NCBI GenBank assembly: GCA_038145245.1 | Contig: JAYQPI010000023.1 | Span: 1 to 13,569 of the forward strand | Length of the DNA stretch: 13,569 nt | Source of the DNA: Fontibacterium sp038145245 | GTDB taxonomy: Bacteria > Pseudomonadota > Alphaproteobacteria > Pelagibacterales > Pelagibacteraceae | Reading direction: 5' to 3' | Shown here: positions 7,000-13,569 of the stretch, in pieces | How positions within the stretch are numbered: the first letter of the stretch is position 1 | Layout: each line of letters starts with the position of its first letter | The notes under the pieces: model-generated | Told to the model about the DNA's origin: nothing | Databases searched by the model: none | What the model saw: only the letters and a program-made list of their open reading frames with translations | Position numbers and translations under genes: made by a program

Positions 7000-8211
7000 A
7001 TGAGTAAAATTGTAGTTAAGTTTGGCGGTACATCAGTTGCAAATATAGAAAGAATTTTAAATGCCGCAAAACTTATCAAAAGCAAAGCAGATGAAGGCCA
7101 TAAAGTTGCTGTTGTTGTTTCAGCAATGTCAGGCGTCACTAATGATTTAATAAAAAAATCAAAAGAAATAGATCCAAATTTCGATGTGGAAGAATATGAT
7201 GCTTTACTTTCAACAGGTGAGCAAGTCACTTCGACATTATTTGCAGGCGCTCTAAGAAAACTTGGTCTCAAATCAAGATCATGGTTAAGTTGGCAAATTC
7301 CAATTGTAACTGAAGGTTTTCATTCTAATTCTAGAATTGTTTCAATTGAAAATACAAAACTTAATAAATCGTTAGATCAAGGAGAGATTCCTGTTGTTCC
7401 AGGATTTCAAGGAGTTTCTAAAGATTTTAGACTTTCAACATTAGGCAGGGGTGGATCGGATGCCTCAGCTGTTGCATTGGCTAAATGTATAGGTGCTGAT
7501 TATTGTGAAATTTATACGGACGTAGATGGTGTTTATACAACTAATCCAGCTATTAATCCTAAAGCAAAAAAGATTGATAAGATTTCTTATGAAGAAATGT
7601 TGGAGATGGCATCTCTAGGTGCAAAAGTGATGCAAAGTAATTCTGTACAACAAGGTATGATGAACAATGTTGAGATTCATGTGCGATCAACATTTACAAA
7701 CAACGAAGGCACTAGCATTACGAGCGATGATAAGATTTCTTACGATAAAGTTATAACAGGAGTTGCTTACTCTAAAGATGATGCAAAAATAACCTTAATA
7801 GGTGTGGAAGACAGACCAGGAATTGCAGCTAGTATTTTTAAACCTTTATATGAAAATAATATTAGTGTTGATATGATTGTACAGAACGTATCCGCAGATA
7901 ATAAAAAAACCGACATTACTTTTACAATTAAGAGAGAAGATTTAAAAAAATCTGTAAACTTAATTGAAAAAAATAGTAATCTTAAATTTGAAAAAATTAC
8001 TTTTGACGACAAAGTTGCAAAAGTTTCAATAGTGGGTGCCGGAATGATTACACACCCAGGCGTTGCCTTTAAAATGTTTAAAGCATTATCAGACCAAAAT
8101 ATAAATATCTTAGTAATATCAACTTCAGAAATTAAAATTTCCGTTTTAATTGATGAAAATCAAACACAAAAAGCTGTAGTTGCAATTCATACTGCATTCG
8201 ATTTAGATTAA
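7000..8211 (+). CDS. lysC: Aspartate kinase LysC
   Basis: 403 residues, the length of monofunctional aspartate kinases. The kinase domain has KFGGTSV (7-13), STGEQV (71-76), GRGGSD (149-154) and YTDVDGVYTTNP (172-183). Two regulatory ACT domains follow at about 264-325 (ITLIGVEDRPGIAASIF) and 341-400 (VSIVGAGMITHPGVAFKMF). It catalyses ATP-dependent phosphorylation of L-aspartate, the first step towards lysine, threonine, methionine and diaminopimelate. The tandem ACT domains imply allosteric feedback, in this class usually by lysine and/or threonine. It is first in the lysC-ispG-prfA-prmC run, and the start at the ATG gives the expected MSKIVVKFGG. No clear ribosome binding site precedes it. 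Confidence 0.96.
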   Translation: MSKIVVKFGGTSVANIERILNAAKLIKSKADEGHKVAVVVSAMSGVTNDLIKKSKEIDPNFDVEEYDALLSTGEQVTSTLFAGALRKLGLKSRSWLSWQIPIVTEGFHSNSRIVSIENTKLNKSLDQGEIPVVPGFQGVSKDFRLSTLGRGGSDASAVALAKCIGADYCEIYTDVDGVYTTNPAINPKAKKIDKISYEEMLEMASLGAKVMQSNSVQQGMMNNVEIHVRSTFTNNEGTSITSDDKISYDKVITGVAYSKDDAKITLIGVEDRPGIAASIFKPLYENNISVDMIVQNVSADNKKTDITFTIKREDLKKSVNLIEKNSNLKFEKITFDDKVAKVSIVGAGMITHPGVAFKMFKALSDQNINILVISTSEIKISVLIDENQTQKAVVAIHTAFDLD

Positions 8212-8214
8212 TTT

Positions 8215-9321
8215 ATGAGCAGTATCAGACCGTTTAGAGAAATTGTAAGAAGGAAAACTAAAAAAATTAAAGTTGGAAATGTTTATGTTGGAGGAGACGC
8301 TCCAATATCTGTTCAGTCTATGACTAATACTTTAACTACCGATTCAAAAGCAACTTTGTTGCAAATTAATCAAATAGCTGAAGCGGGCGCAGATATTGTT
8401 AGAGTTTCTTGCCCAGACGAAGAATCTACAAAGGCATTAAAAGAAATTGTTAAACATGCAAATGTTCCAATCGTTGCAGATATTCATTTTCATTATAAAA
8501 GAGCTATCGAAGCTGCAGTGGCTGGAGCAAGTTGTCTTAGAATTAATCCTGGAAATATCGGTTCGAAAGATCGAGTAAAAGAAATTGTTAAAGCTGCAAA
8601 AGATTTTGACTGTTCAATTAGAATTGGCGTTAATGGCGGATCAATAGAACAAGATTTATTAGAAAAGTATAAAGAGCCATGCCCAGAAGCATTAGTAGAA
8701 AGTGCAGAAAGAAATATTAAAATCTTAGAAGATTTAGATTTTTTTAATTTTAAAATAAGTGTTAAAGCATCAGATATCTTTTTAGCGGTTAATGCTTACA
8801 GACAACTCGCTAAAAAATGTGATTACCCATTACACCTTGGAATTACAGAAGCCGGAAGTTATTTTGCAGGGACTATTAAATCTTCAATTGGAATTGGAAT
8901 GCTATTAAGTGAAGGAATTGGGGACACTATAAGAATTTCTCTCTCTTCTGATCCAGTAAATGAAATTAAAGCAGGACTTGAAATATTAAAAAGTTTAAAT
9001 TTAAAAAATCGAGGAGTTAAAATAATTTCTTGTCCATCATGCGCAAGACAAGCATTTGAAGTTATTAAGACTGTTGAAATATTAGAGCAAAGACTATCTC
9101 ACATCAAAGAGCCATTAACATTATCTATCATTGGCTGTGTTGTGAATGGACCTGGCGAGGCATCGCAAACAGATATTGGTTTAACAGGTGGCGGCAAGGG
9201 AAGTAATATGATTTACTTGTCGGGATTGCAGGATCATAAAGTTCCTAGCGAAAACATTATTGATCACATTGTAGGACTTGTTGAAAAAAAAGCAGAGCAG
9301 ATTAGAAATCAAGCGCTTTAA
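8215..9321 (+). CDS. ispG: (E)-4-hydroxy-3-methylbut-2-enyl-diphosphate synthase IspG
   Basis: 368 residues, the short two-domain IspG of most proteobacteria. The N-terminal TIM barrel has PISVQSMTNTLTTD (30-43), ADIVRVSCPDE (59-69) and LRINPGNIG (108-116). The C-terminal domain carries the 4Fe-4S ligands C273 and C276 (SCPSCAR), C308 (IGCVVNGPGEA) and E315. It converts methylerythritol cyclodiphosphate to HMBPP, the penultimate step of the MEP isoprenoid pathway, using ferredoxin or flavodoxin electrons. It starts three bases after the lysC stop and is therefore almost certainly co-transcribed and coupled. Isoprenoids feed ubiquinone side chains, a loose link to ubiG nearby. Confidence 0.97.
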   Translation: MSSIRPFREIVRRKTKKIKVGNVYVGGDAPISVQSMTNTLTTDSKATLLQINQIAEAGADIVRVSCPDEESTKALKEIVKHANVPIVADIHFHYKRAIEAAVAGASCLRINPGNIGSKDRVKEIVKAAKDFDCSIRIGVNGGSIEQDLLEKYKEPCPEALVESAERNIKILEDLDFFNFKISVKASDIFLAVNAYRQLAKKCDYPLHLGITEAGSYFAGTIKSSIGIGMLLSEGIGDTIRISLSSDPVNEIKAGLEILKSLNLKNRGVKIISCPSCARQAFEVIKTVEILEQRLSHIKEPLTLSIIGCVVNGPGEASQTDIGLTGGGKGSNMIYLSGLQDHKVPSENIIDHIVGLVEKKAEQIRNQAL

Positions 9322-9327
9322 ATTTAA

Positions 9328-10404
9328 ATGATACCCATAGATAAAGTTGAGAACATCGTAAATAGATTCAATGAGTTAGAAGCTATTTTAGCAAAACCAG
9401 ATCTTAAAAAAGATGAGTTTGTTAGTAATTCAAAAGAATATTCAAATCTTAACGAAATAATTAATTATGCAAAAGATTATTTAAAAATCTTAGAAGATTT
9501 AAAAAATACTAAAAATATTCTAGAGGACAAAACTACTGATAAAGAATTTTATGAAATGGCCGAGAGAGAACTTAAAGATTTAAAACAGCAAGAAGATGAA
9601 TGTGTAAAAAAACTTAAAGTTTTCTTACTTCCCAAAGATGATGCTGACGAGAAGAACGCTATTATTGAAATAAGAGCAGGAACAGGCGGTATGGAAGCTG
9701 CTTTATTCGCAGCTGATTTATTTAATATGTACCAAAAAGTTGCGGTATTAAATGGTTGGAAAGTTGAGATTATAAATTTATCAAACAGCGAAGGAGGCGG
9801 CTATAAAGAAATTATTGCATCTATTGTAGGACGTAATGTTTTCTCCAAACTTAAATTTGAGTCAGGAGTTCATAGAGTTCAAAGAGTACCTGATACTGAA
9901 ACACAAGGTAGAATTCACACATCAGCAGCAACAGTTGCGGTTTTACCCGAGGCTGAAGAAGTAGATGTTAAAATTAACGATGCAGATTTAAGGATAGATG
10001 TTTTTAGATCAAGTGGTCCTGGTGGACAATCAGTTAATACCACTGACAGCGCAGTTCGGGTAACTCACATTCCCTCAGGAATTGTTATCTCGCAACAAGA
10101 TGAAAAATCACAACATAAAAATAAGGCCAAAGCTTTAAAAATTTTAAGATCTAAACTTTATGATTTACAAAGATCTCAACAAGAAAGCGAAAGAGCAAAG
10201 GCGAGAAAAAGTCAGATAGGAACCGGGGATAGATCTGAAAGAATTAGAACATATAATTTTCCACAAGGTAGAGTTACAGACCATAGAATTAATATGACGC
10301 TTTATAAGTTAACAGATTTTTTAGCAGGTGATGCATTTAAAGAATTGTCTGATGCAATACAAATTCAATTCCAAGAAGAGCAGTTAGAAAACTTAAAAGT
10401 GTAA
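9328..10404 (+). CDS. prfA: Peptide chain release factor 1 (RF1)
   Basis: 358 residues, standard RF1 length. The stop-codon recognition tripeptide P188-D189-T190 (RVQRVPDTETQGRIHTSA) is the PxT type of RF1, which reads UAA and UAG, not the SPF type of RF2. The catalytic GGQ is at 232-234 (SSGPGGQSVNTTDSAVRVTH). The N-terminal helical domain (about 1-105) is intact, and the C-terminal GDRSERIRTYNFPQGRVTDHRI is typical. It releases the nascent chain at the ribosome and is the substrate of PrmC, encoded four bases downstream. It follows ispG by six bases. Confidence 0.97.
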   Translation: MIPIDKVENIVNRFNELEAILAKPDLKKDEFVSNSKEYSNLNEIINYAKDYLKILEDLKNTKNILEDKTTDKEFYEMAERELKDLKQQEDECVKKLKVFLLPKDDADEKNAIIEIRAGTGGMEAALFAADLFNMYQKVAVLNGWKVEIINLSNSEGGGYKEIIASIVGRNVFSKLKFESGVHRVQRVPDTETQGRIHTSAATVAVLPEAEEVDVKINDADLRIDVFRSSGPGGQSVNTTDSAVRVTHIPSGIVISQQDEKSQHKNKAKALKILRSKLYDLQRSQQESERAKARKSQIGTGDRSERIRTYNFPQGRVTDHRINMTLYKLTDFLAGDAFKELSDAIQIQFQEEQLENLKV

Positions 10405-10408
10405 ATGT

Positions 10409-11257
10409 ATGTTAGTTAATGATGCAATTATTTTTGTAGAACAGAAATTGAAGAGAAGTAATAATTTAAACTCTAGATTAGATTCTGAGATATTAGTTTC
10501 TCATTTAATAAATATTCCAAGAGAGAACATTTATTCTAAATTAAAAGAAAATCTTCCACTTAACAAAACTGAAGAATTAGAACGATTAGTAAATAGAAGA
10601 GTAAAAAAAGAACCAATTGCTTACATATTAAATAATAAAGAATTTTGGAGCACAAATTTTTATGTTGATCGTTCAGTTTTAATACCAAGGCCTGAAACAG
10701 AAGTGTTAATCGATTTACTGTTATCTTATATTAATAATAAAAATAATTATTTTAGTATTTTAGATATAGGCACTGGTTCTGGATGTATTTTAATATCTTT
10801 ATTAAAAGAATTAGTTAAAGCTAAAGGAATTGGTATAGACAAATCTTCAAAAGCGATAGCCATTGCAAATAAAAATTCAATTTTGCAACAAGTAAATCAT
10901 AGAGCGTTATTTAAAAATATAAACTTGGAACAGATAAGATTTGATAAAAAATTTGATCTTGTTGTTTCAAACCCACCCTATTTGAAGGATATTTCATTGA
11001 AAAATTTAAATTCTGACATCAAGCTCTACGAACCAAAAATTGCTTTGCAAGGAGGTGTGGAGGGTGTTGATTTTTTATATAAAATTATAAATTTAGCTTC
11101 AAAAATTTTAAAAATAAATGGTTTGCTAGCACTTGAAATTGGTGATAATCAGTTTCATATATTAGTTAAATATTTAAAAAAAAATCACTTTAAGATTTTA
11201 GATAAGTATATTTTAATTAACAAACAAGTTCGTTGTTTATTAGCAACTAAACTTTAA
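10409..11257 (+). CDS. prmC: Release factor glutamine methyltransferase PrmC (HemK)
   Basis: 282 residues. The N-terminal helical domain is followed by LIPRPETEVL (91-100), SAM motif I DIGTGSGCI (119-127) and the Gln-binding NPPY (188-191). All are diagnostic for PrmC, which N5-methylates the glutamine of the GGQ motif in RF1 and RF2. The order prfA-prmC is widely conserved. The two genes are four bases apart; the chosen ATG at 10409 is in the sequence TAAATGTATG, where an out-of-frame ATG at 10405 opens only a four-codon ORF. The protein is slightly AT-driven in composition (many Lys, Asn, Ile). The usual Gly before KEF is replaced by Asn (NNKEFW, 75-80), a minor oddity. Confidence 0.94.
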   Translation: MLVNDAIIFVEQKLKRSNNLNSRLDSEILVSHLINIPRENIYSKLKENLPLNKTEELERLVNRRVKKEPIAYILNNKEFWSTNFYVDRSVLIPRPETEVLIDLLLSYINNKNNYFSILDIGTGSGCILISLLKELVKAKGIGIDKSSKAIAIANKNSILQQVNHRALFKNINLEQIRFDKKFDLVVSNPPYLKDISLKNLNSDIKLYEPKIALQGGVEGVDFLYKIINLASKILKINGLLALEIGDNQFHILVKYLKKNHFKILDKYILINKQVRCLLATKL

Positions 11258-11282
11258 GAAATATTATAAAAATAACTAAGAA

Positions 11283-11375
11283 TTGACATTAAATGGCTTT
11301 TATGGAAGTTTAATGACTTCCCTGAAATTGAAATAAAAAAATCAAACAATAAATAATAATTTTAATTTTTAATAA
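11283..11375 (+). promoter_or_regulatory. Structured leader of the DUF4167 gene with hairpin and two mini-ORFs
   Basis: The 118 bases between prmC and the DUF4167 gene hold a consensus -35 hexamer TTGACA (11283-11288) but no well-spaced -10. They also hold a hairpin GGAAGT-TTAATG-ACTTCC (11304-11321) and two tiny ORFs joined by a TAATG stop/start overlap: MAFMEV (11293-11313) and MTSLKLK (11313-11336). GGAAG (11304-11308) could serve as ribosome binding site for the second mini-ORF, whose ATG is in the hairpin loop. No T-run follows, so it is not a terminator. Function is inferred only from layout. Confidence 0.35.
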
Positions 11376-11807
11376 TTGATGAATAATTTTGTAAGAAGAC
11401 CTAGAAGACGCCCAGATCAAAGAAGTGGCGGAGGAATGAGAAGGCCAAGCAATGGTGGTTTTAGAAGTAATAGATCTCAGAATATTGAACACTCTTTTAA
11501 TAATAACGGCAATAATGGATATAGGAACAATGGTTCACATGGGGCTCATAAACTAATTGAAAAATATAACAATCTAGCGAGAGAAGCTCTTGCATCTGGT
11601 GATATTATTTTAGCTGAAAATTATTATCAGCATGCAGATCATTATATAAGAATAGCTCCTCCACAATACAGATCTGAAAGAAATGGATCTACAACTGAAA
11701 CGCCAGTTGAGACAACAGAAATTATTAATAAAATCCCAGGCGTTCATTTAGACGAGCCACAAGAAACAACAGCTGCTAACGTAGAGCAAGCTGAAGAAAA
11801 TTCTTAA
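11376..11807 (+). CDS. DUF4167 family protein, probable RNA-binding
   Basis: 143 residues. The N-terminus is very basic and low-complexity: RRPRRRPDQRSGGGMRRPSNGG (6-27), then an Asn/Gly-rich linker (about 34-55) including NNNGNNGYRNNGSHG. The conserved DUF4167 (PF13763) core is AHKLIEKYNNLAREALASG (56-74) with DIILAENYYQHADHYIRI (75-92). The acidic, Thr/Glu-rich C-terminal tail (about 103-143) is probably disordered. The family is near-universal in alphaproteobacteria and usually lies downstream of prfA-prmC, as here. The Arg/Gly-rich start suggests nucleic-acid binding and the context suggests translation or ribosomes, but the function is not established. There is no recognisable ribosome binding site before the ATG. 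Confidence 0.88.
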   Translation: MMNNFVRRPRRRPDQRSGGGMRRPSNGGFRSNRSQNIEHSFNNNGNNGYRNNGSHGAHKLIEKYNNLAREALASGDIILAENYYQHADHYIRIAPPQYRSERNGSTTETPVETTEIINKIPGVHLDEPQETTAANVEQAEENS

Positions 11808-11814
11808 AAATTTA

Positions 11815-13110
11815 TTATTTCCTTTTAGAGGCTTCTAAAATCAAGTTATCGATATTTCTTTTTTGTATCTCAAAAAAGTTTTTATTATTACCCTCTAAAG
11901 GATTAGCAGAAGGCAATTTTAATGTTTGTGAATTTTCCTTTCTACCATTTATCATAACTTCATAATGTAAGTGCGGACCCGTTGAGCTTCCAGTGCTTCC
12001 TAAATATCCTATAATTTGACCCTGTTGGACTTTTGCTCCTCGTCTTATTCCTTTAGCGTAATCTTGTAAGTGGGCATAATTAGTTTGATAAACAGGACTG
12101 TGGCGTATTGAAATAAACTTTCCATATCCACCTTTCCATCCCGCATACTCAACTGTGCCAGTACCAGATGCCATCACAGGAGTTCCAATAGGTGCAGCAA
12201 AATCCGTACCTTGGTGCATTAAATTGTAACCTAAGATTGGATGAAGCCTAAATCCATATCGTGAAGATAATTTTGCTCCATTAATTGGAGTTCTCATTAA
12301 ACTTCTTTCAATACTTTTTCCTTCAGGTGTAAAATAACCAAAGCTTCCATTAGGATATTCATAACGATAAAGAATAATATTTTTTTGAGTATTAGTGATT
12401 TCACTGTAGATAATGTTGCCTGTTCTTTGTGATACTCCGTCATCGTCTAAATATCTTTCATAAAATATTTTAATTTTATCATTTTTTCTTAAATCACGTT
12501 GAAAGTCTATTTCAAAACCATAAAGTCTTGCAAACTGTGCTACAATACTATTTTCAATTCCAGACTGTTTTGCTGTTCTGTAAATTCCTCTATCAATTGT
12601 TGTCTCAACTAAATGATTTTTTTTTGTTAAAATCTTCGTAACTCTTTTTGTCTCATAAACGTTATCTTTGTTTAGAAAAACATGAACTGAAGTAATATTA
12701 TCTATATTTATAGTTAATCTTGAAACAAAATTTCCATTTTTTTCTTTTTTAATAATTAAATAAACTTTTTGATCATTCTTTAATGATCCAATATTATATT
12801 CTCTTCTAAGAGCGCTTAGAATATTGTTAACTTCTGTTGATGAAATCTTTTGATCATAAAGAATTCTTTGAAGACTATCTCCATTTCTTGCTTTAAATTC
12901 TATTTTTGTTGCTCCAGAATTAAATTGATTAAATAAAAAATCTTTTACTGTTATTAAATTATTTTCTAATTCTTGATTTTTACTTTCTCCAGTCTCACTA
13001 TATTGATCAAAAGATTTAGATATAAAAATGAAAATAATAATAACTGGAACTATTAAAAATACTAAACTAGGCCTAATGTTTGGCCTGTACTTTAGGATCT
13101 TTCTATACAT
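11815..13110 (-). CDS. M23 family murein DD-endopeptidase (MepM/LytM-like), membrane-anchored
   Basis: 431 residues. A basic cytoplasmic start (MYRKILKYRPNIRPS) leads into one membrane anchor (about 14-31). A LysM/OapA-like domain follows at about 68-122 (ARNGDSLQRILYDQKIS), then a middle domain (about 140-275) like those of MepM/Csd3-type enzymes. The catalytic LytM domain (about 278-400) contains the zinc ligands H299 and D303 (HQGTDFA) and H382 of H380-L-H382, with catalytic H347 (NYAHL) and H380. All active-site residues are present, so it should cleave peptidoglycan cross-links in the periplasm. It converges on the DUF4167 gene (7-base gap) and is divergent from the rRNA operon, so its upstream region shares the 404-base spacer with the rrn promoter. 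Confidence 0.9.
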   Translation of the reverse strand: MYRKILKYRPNIRPSLVFLIVPVIIIFIFISKSFDQYSETGESKNQELENNLITVKDFLFNQFNSGATKIEFKARNGDSLQRILYDQKISSTEVNNILSALRREYNIGSLKNDQKVYLIIKKEKNGNFVSRLTINIDNITSVHVFLNKDNVYETKRVTKILTKKNHLVETTIDRGIYRTAKQSGIENSIVAQFARLYGFEIDFQRDLRKNDKIKIFYERYLDDDGVSQRTGNIIYSEITNTQKNIILYRYEYPNGSFGYFTPEGKSIERSLMRTPINGAKLSSRYGFRLHPILGYNLMHQGTDFAAPIGTPVMASGTGTVEYAGWKGGYGKFISIRHSPVYQTNYAHLQDYAKGIRRGAKVQQGQIIGYLGSTGSSTGPHLHYEVMINGRKENSQTLKLPSANPLEGNNKNFFEIQKRNIDNLILEASKRK

Positions 13111-13232
13111 TTGCAGTTAAATATCTCATTAACTTTTTAGAGTCATCCCAAAACTCAATTTTCAGTTGTCAAACACATGTGTAGTAGCAAATAAGAGGCT
13201 ATTTTATTGGGTTTAAATCACTACTAGCTGTG

Positions 13233-13261
13233 TTGACTTAGCAACATTTTAGACGTACATA
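13233..13261 (+). promoter_or_regulatory. Candidate rRNA operon promoter
   Basis: TTGACT (13233-13238) and TACATA (13256-13261) are spaced by 17 bases. The -35 matches consensus at 5 of 6 positions and the -10 is weak. Transcription would start near 13268, with a GC-containing stretch (CAACGTCCC) as discriminator. It lies about 250 bases before 16S, a normal distance for an rrn leader, and ahead of the boxB/boxA elements. No other convincing promoter is seen between 13111 and the leader elements. Confidence 0.5.
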
Positions 13262-13265
13262 CAAC

Positions 13266-13301
13266 GTCCCTTGTCCTGAATAATTAATTATTTAGGGACA
13301 A
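13266..13301 (+). repeat. AT-rich dyad with two alternative pairings at the rrn leader start
   Basis: TTGTCC (13271-13276) pairs with GGACAA (13296-13301). After one bulged G the stem continues through TGAATAATT / AATTATTTA, whose core (13279-13292) is a perfect 14-base palindrome. Alternatively GTCCC (13266-13270) can pair with GGGAC (13295-13299). It lies where transcription should begin, so it could be a 5'-end stem-loop of the pre-rRNA or a protein-binding dyad on DNA. No T-run follows on either strand, so it is not a simple terminator. Confidence 0.6.
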
Positions 13302-13320
13302 AATAATAAAAATTTAAATA

Positions 13321-13375
13321 AGACAAAAAGAAATCCTAACAGATTTCTTGTTGTCTTGTTGAGCTCTTTAAAAAC
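13321..13375 (+). promoter_or_regulatory. rrn antitermination site: boxB-like hairpin plus boxA
   Basis: Bases 13321-13335 pair with 13342-13356 in a 15-bp stem with one A/G mismatch and a 6-base loop (CTAACA). Seven bases later comes GCTCTTTAAAAAC (13363-13375), close to the bacterial rrn boxA (TGCTCTTTAACAA in E. coli). The order boxB then boxA matches known rRNA leaders, where boxA recruits NusB/NusE and lets RNA polymerase pass Rho and other terminators in untranslated rRNA. boxA is recognised by sequence. The hairpin's role as boxB is by position only. Confidence 0.75.
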
Positions 13376-13388
13376 GTAAATTAGGAAG

Positions 13389-13438
13389 AGAAGCGTGGAC
13401 GGCTATATTTGTAAAAAAATTTGGCTGTACACACTTCT
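13389..13438 (+). repeat. Long stem-loop in the pre-16S leader
   Basis: Bases 13389-13404 (AGAAGCGTGGACGGCT) pair with 13423-13438 (GGCTGTACACACTTCT) with two mismatches (C13394/A13433, G13398/A13429) and two G-U pairs. The top of the stem can extend through ATATTT/AAAT. The G-U pairs suggest an RNA structure rather than a DNA dyad. It is probably part of leader folding or a substrate for RNase III/E processing of the rRNA precursor. Confidence 0.55.
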
Positions 13439-13461
13439 ATAAAAAATACAAAAGTAATTTT

Positions 13462-13505
13462 GTACAAGCTGTTTTTAATTAAACAGATAGTAAAAGCTTG
13501 TGTAC
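13462..13505 (+). repeat. Nested stem-loop just upstream of 16S
   Basis: GTACAAGC (13462-13469) pairs with GCTTGTGTAC (13496-13505), leaving a 2-base bulge. Inside it CTGTTT (13469-13474) pairs with AAACAG (13481-13486) around TTAATT. It ends ten bases before the inferred 16S 5' end. Bases here may instead pair with sequence beyond the 3' end of 16S, outside the window, to form the usual processing stem. Confidence 0.45.
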
Positions 13506-13514
13506 GCCGTTATT

Positions 13515-13569
13515 AAACTTGAGAGTTTGATCATGGCTCAGAACGTACGCTGGCGGCACGCCTAACACA
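13515..13569 (+). rRNA. rrs: 16S ribosomal RNA, 5' end only (truncated by window edge)
   Basis: The 27F-site sequence AGAGTTTGATCATGGCTCAG (13522-13541) is present, followed by the conserved CGCTGGCGGC...GCCTAACACA. The 5' end is placed at 13515 (AAACTTGAGAG) by alignment to the E. coli start AAATTGAAGAG. The first helix wording (CTTGAGAGTTTGATC) and GAACGTACGCTGGCGGCACGCC are alphaproteobacterial in type. The rest of the gene lies to the right of the window. Confidence 0.97.

Noticed and set aside
6987..7271. A 94-codon open frame on the - strand over the start of lysC
   Set aside because: Antisense shadow of the lysC kinase domain; its composition (Ser/Thr-rich) follows from the complementary codons.
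13173..13182. ACACATGTGT palindrome in the M23/rrn spacer as a regulator site
   Set aside because: A single 10-base palindrome with no second copy or known regulator match in view; mentioned only as context.
1..13569. Search for a mobile element, CRISPR, toxin-antitoxin, phage or defence cassette
   Set aside because: No transposase or integrase motifs, no regularly spaced repeats, no tRNA-flanked attachment repeats; all large frames belong to housekeeping, transport or conserved families.

Overview
The window looks like a piece of an AT-rich, streamlined alphaproteobacterial genome, most likely a SAR11-type (Pelagibacterales) marine bacterium. The evidence is very low GC, tiny or overlapping intergenic gaps, the alphaproteobacterial ubiG / lysC / prfA / prmC / DUF4167 neighbourhood, a TPP riboswitch placed directly on a sodium:solute symporter (the thiV arrangement described in SAR11), and the first ~55 bases of an alphaproteobacterial-type 16S rRNA gene at the right edge. 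Lineage is inferred from gene content and wording of the sequence, not from a search.

Left part (1-2606): the 3' part of a TorF-family putative porin gene ends in a strong rho-independent terminator. Immediately after comes a compact TPP riboswitch whose 3' end contains the ribosome binding site and abuts the start codon of a thiV-like transporter, the candidate carrier for the thiamin pyrimidine precursor HMP. The best promoter candidate for thiV lies inside the terminator hairpin. A DUF4149-type membrane protein converges on thiV.

Middle (2607-6932): a zinc-type cation diffusion facilitator, a convergent old-yellow-enzyme flavoprotein, then a rightward group of a MutT-like Nudix hydrolase, an overlapping DUF3833 lipoprotein and a DUF1178 zinc-ribbon protein. 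The last overlaps tail to tail with the leftward ubiG (ubiquinone O-methyltransferase).

Right part (6933-13569): a tight rightward operon lysC-ispG-prfA-prmC (aspartate kinase, isoprenoid precursor synthesis, release factor 1, release-factor methyltransferase; gaps of 3, 6 and 4 bases). It is followed, after a structured 118-base leader, by an Arg/Asn-rich DUF4167 protein that is probably RNA-binding. A leftward M23 murein endopeptidase gene is divergent from the rRNA operon. The 404 bases between it and 16S hold a candidate rRNA promoter, an AT-rich dyad, a boxB-like hairpin followed by boxA (antitermination), and two further stem-loops before 16S.

I found no mobile element, CRISPR array, tRNA or defence system, and nothing that amounts to a wholly new multi-gene system. 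The most interesting signals are in the non-coding DNA: the nested terminator/promoter/riboswitch before thiV, the two coupled mini-ORFs with a hairpin before the DUF4167 gene, and the structured rRNA leader.
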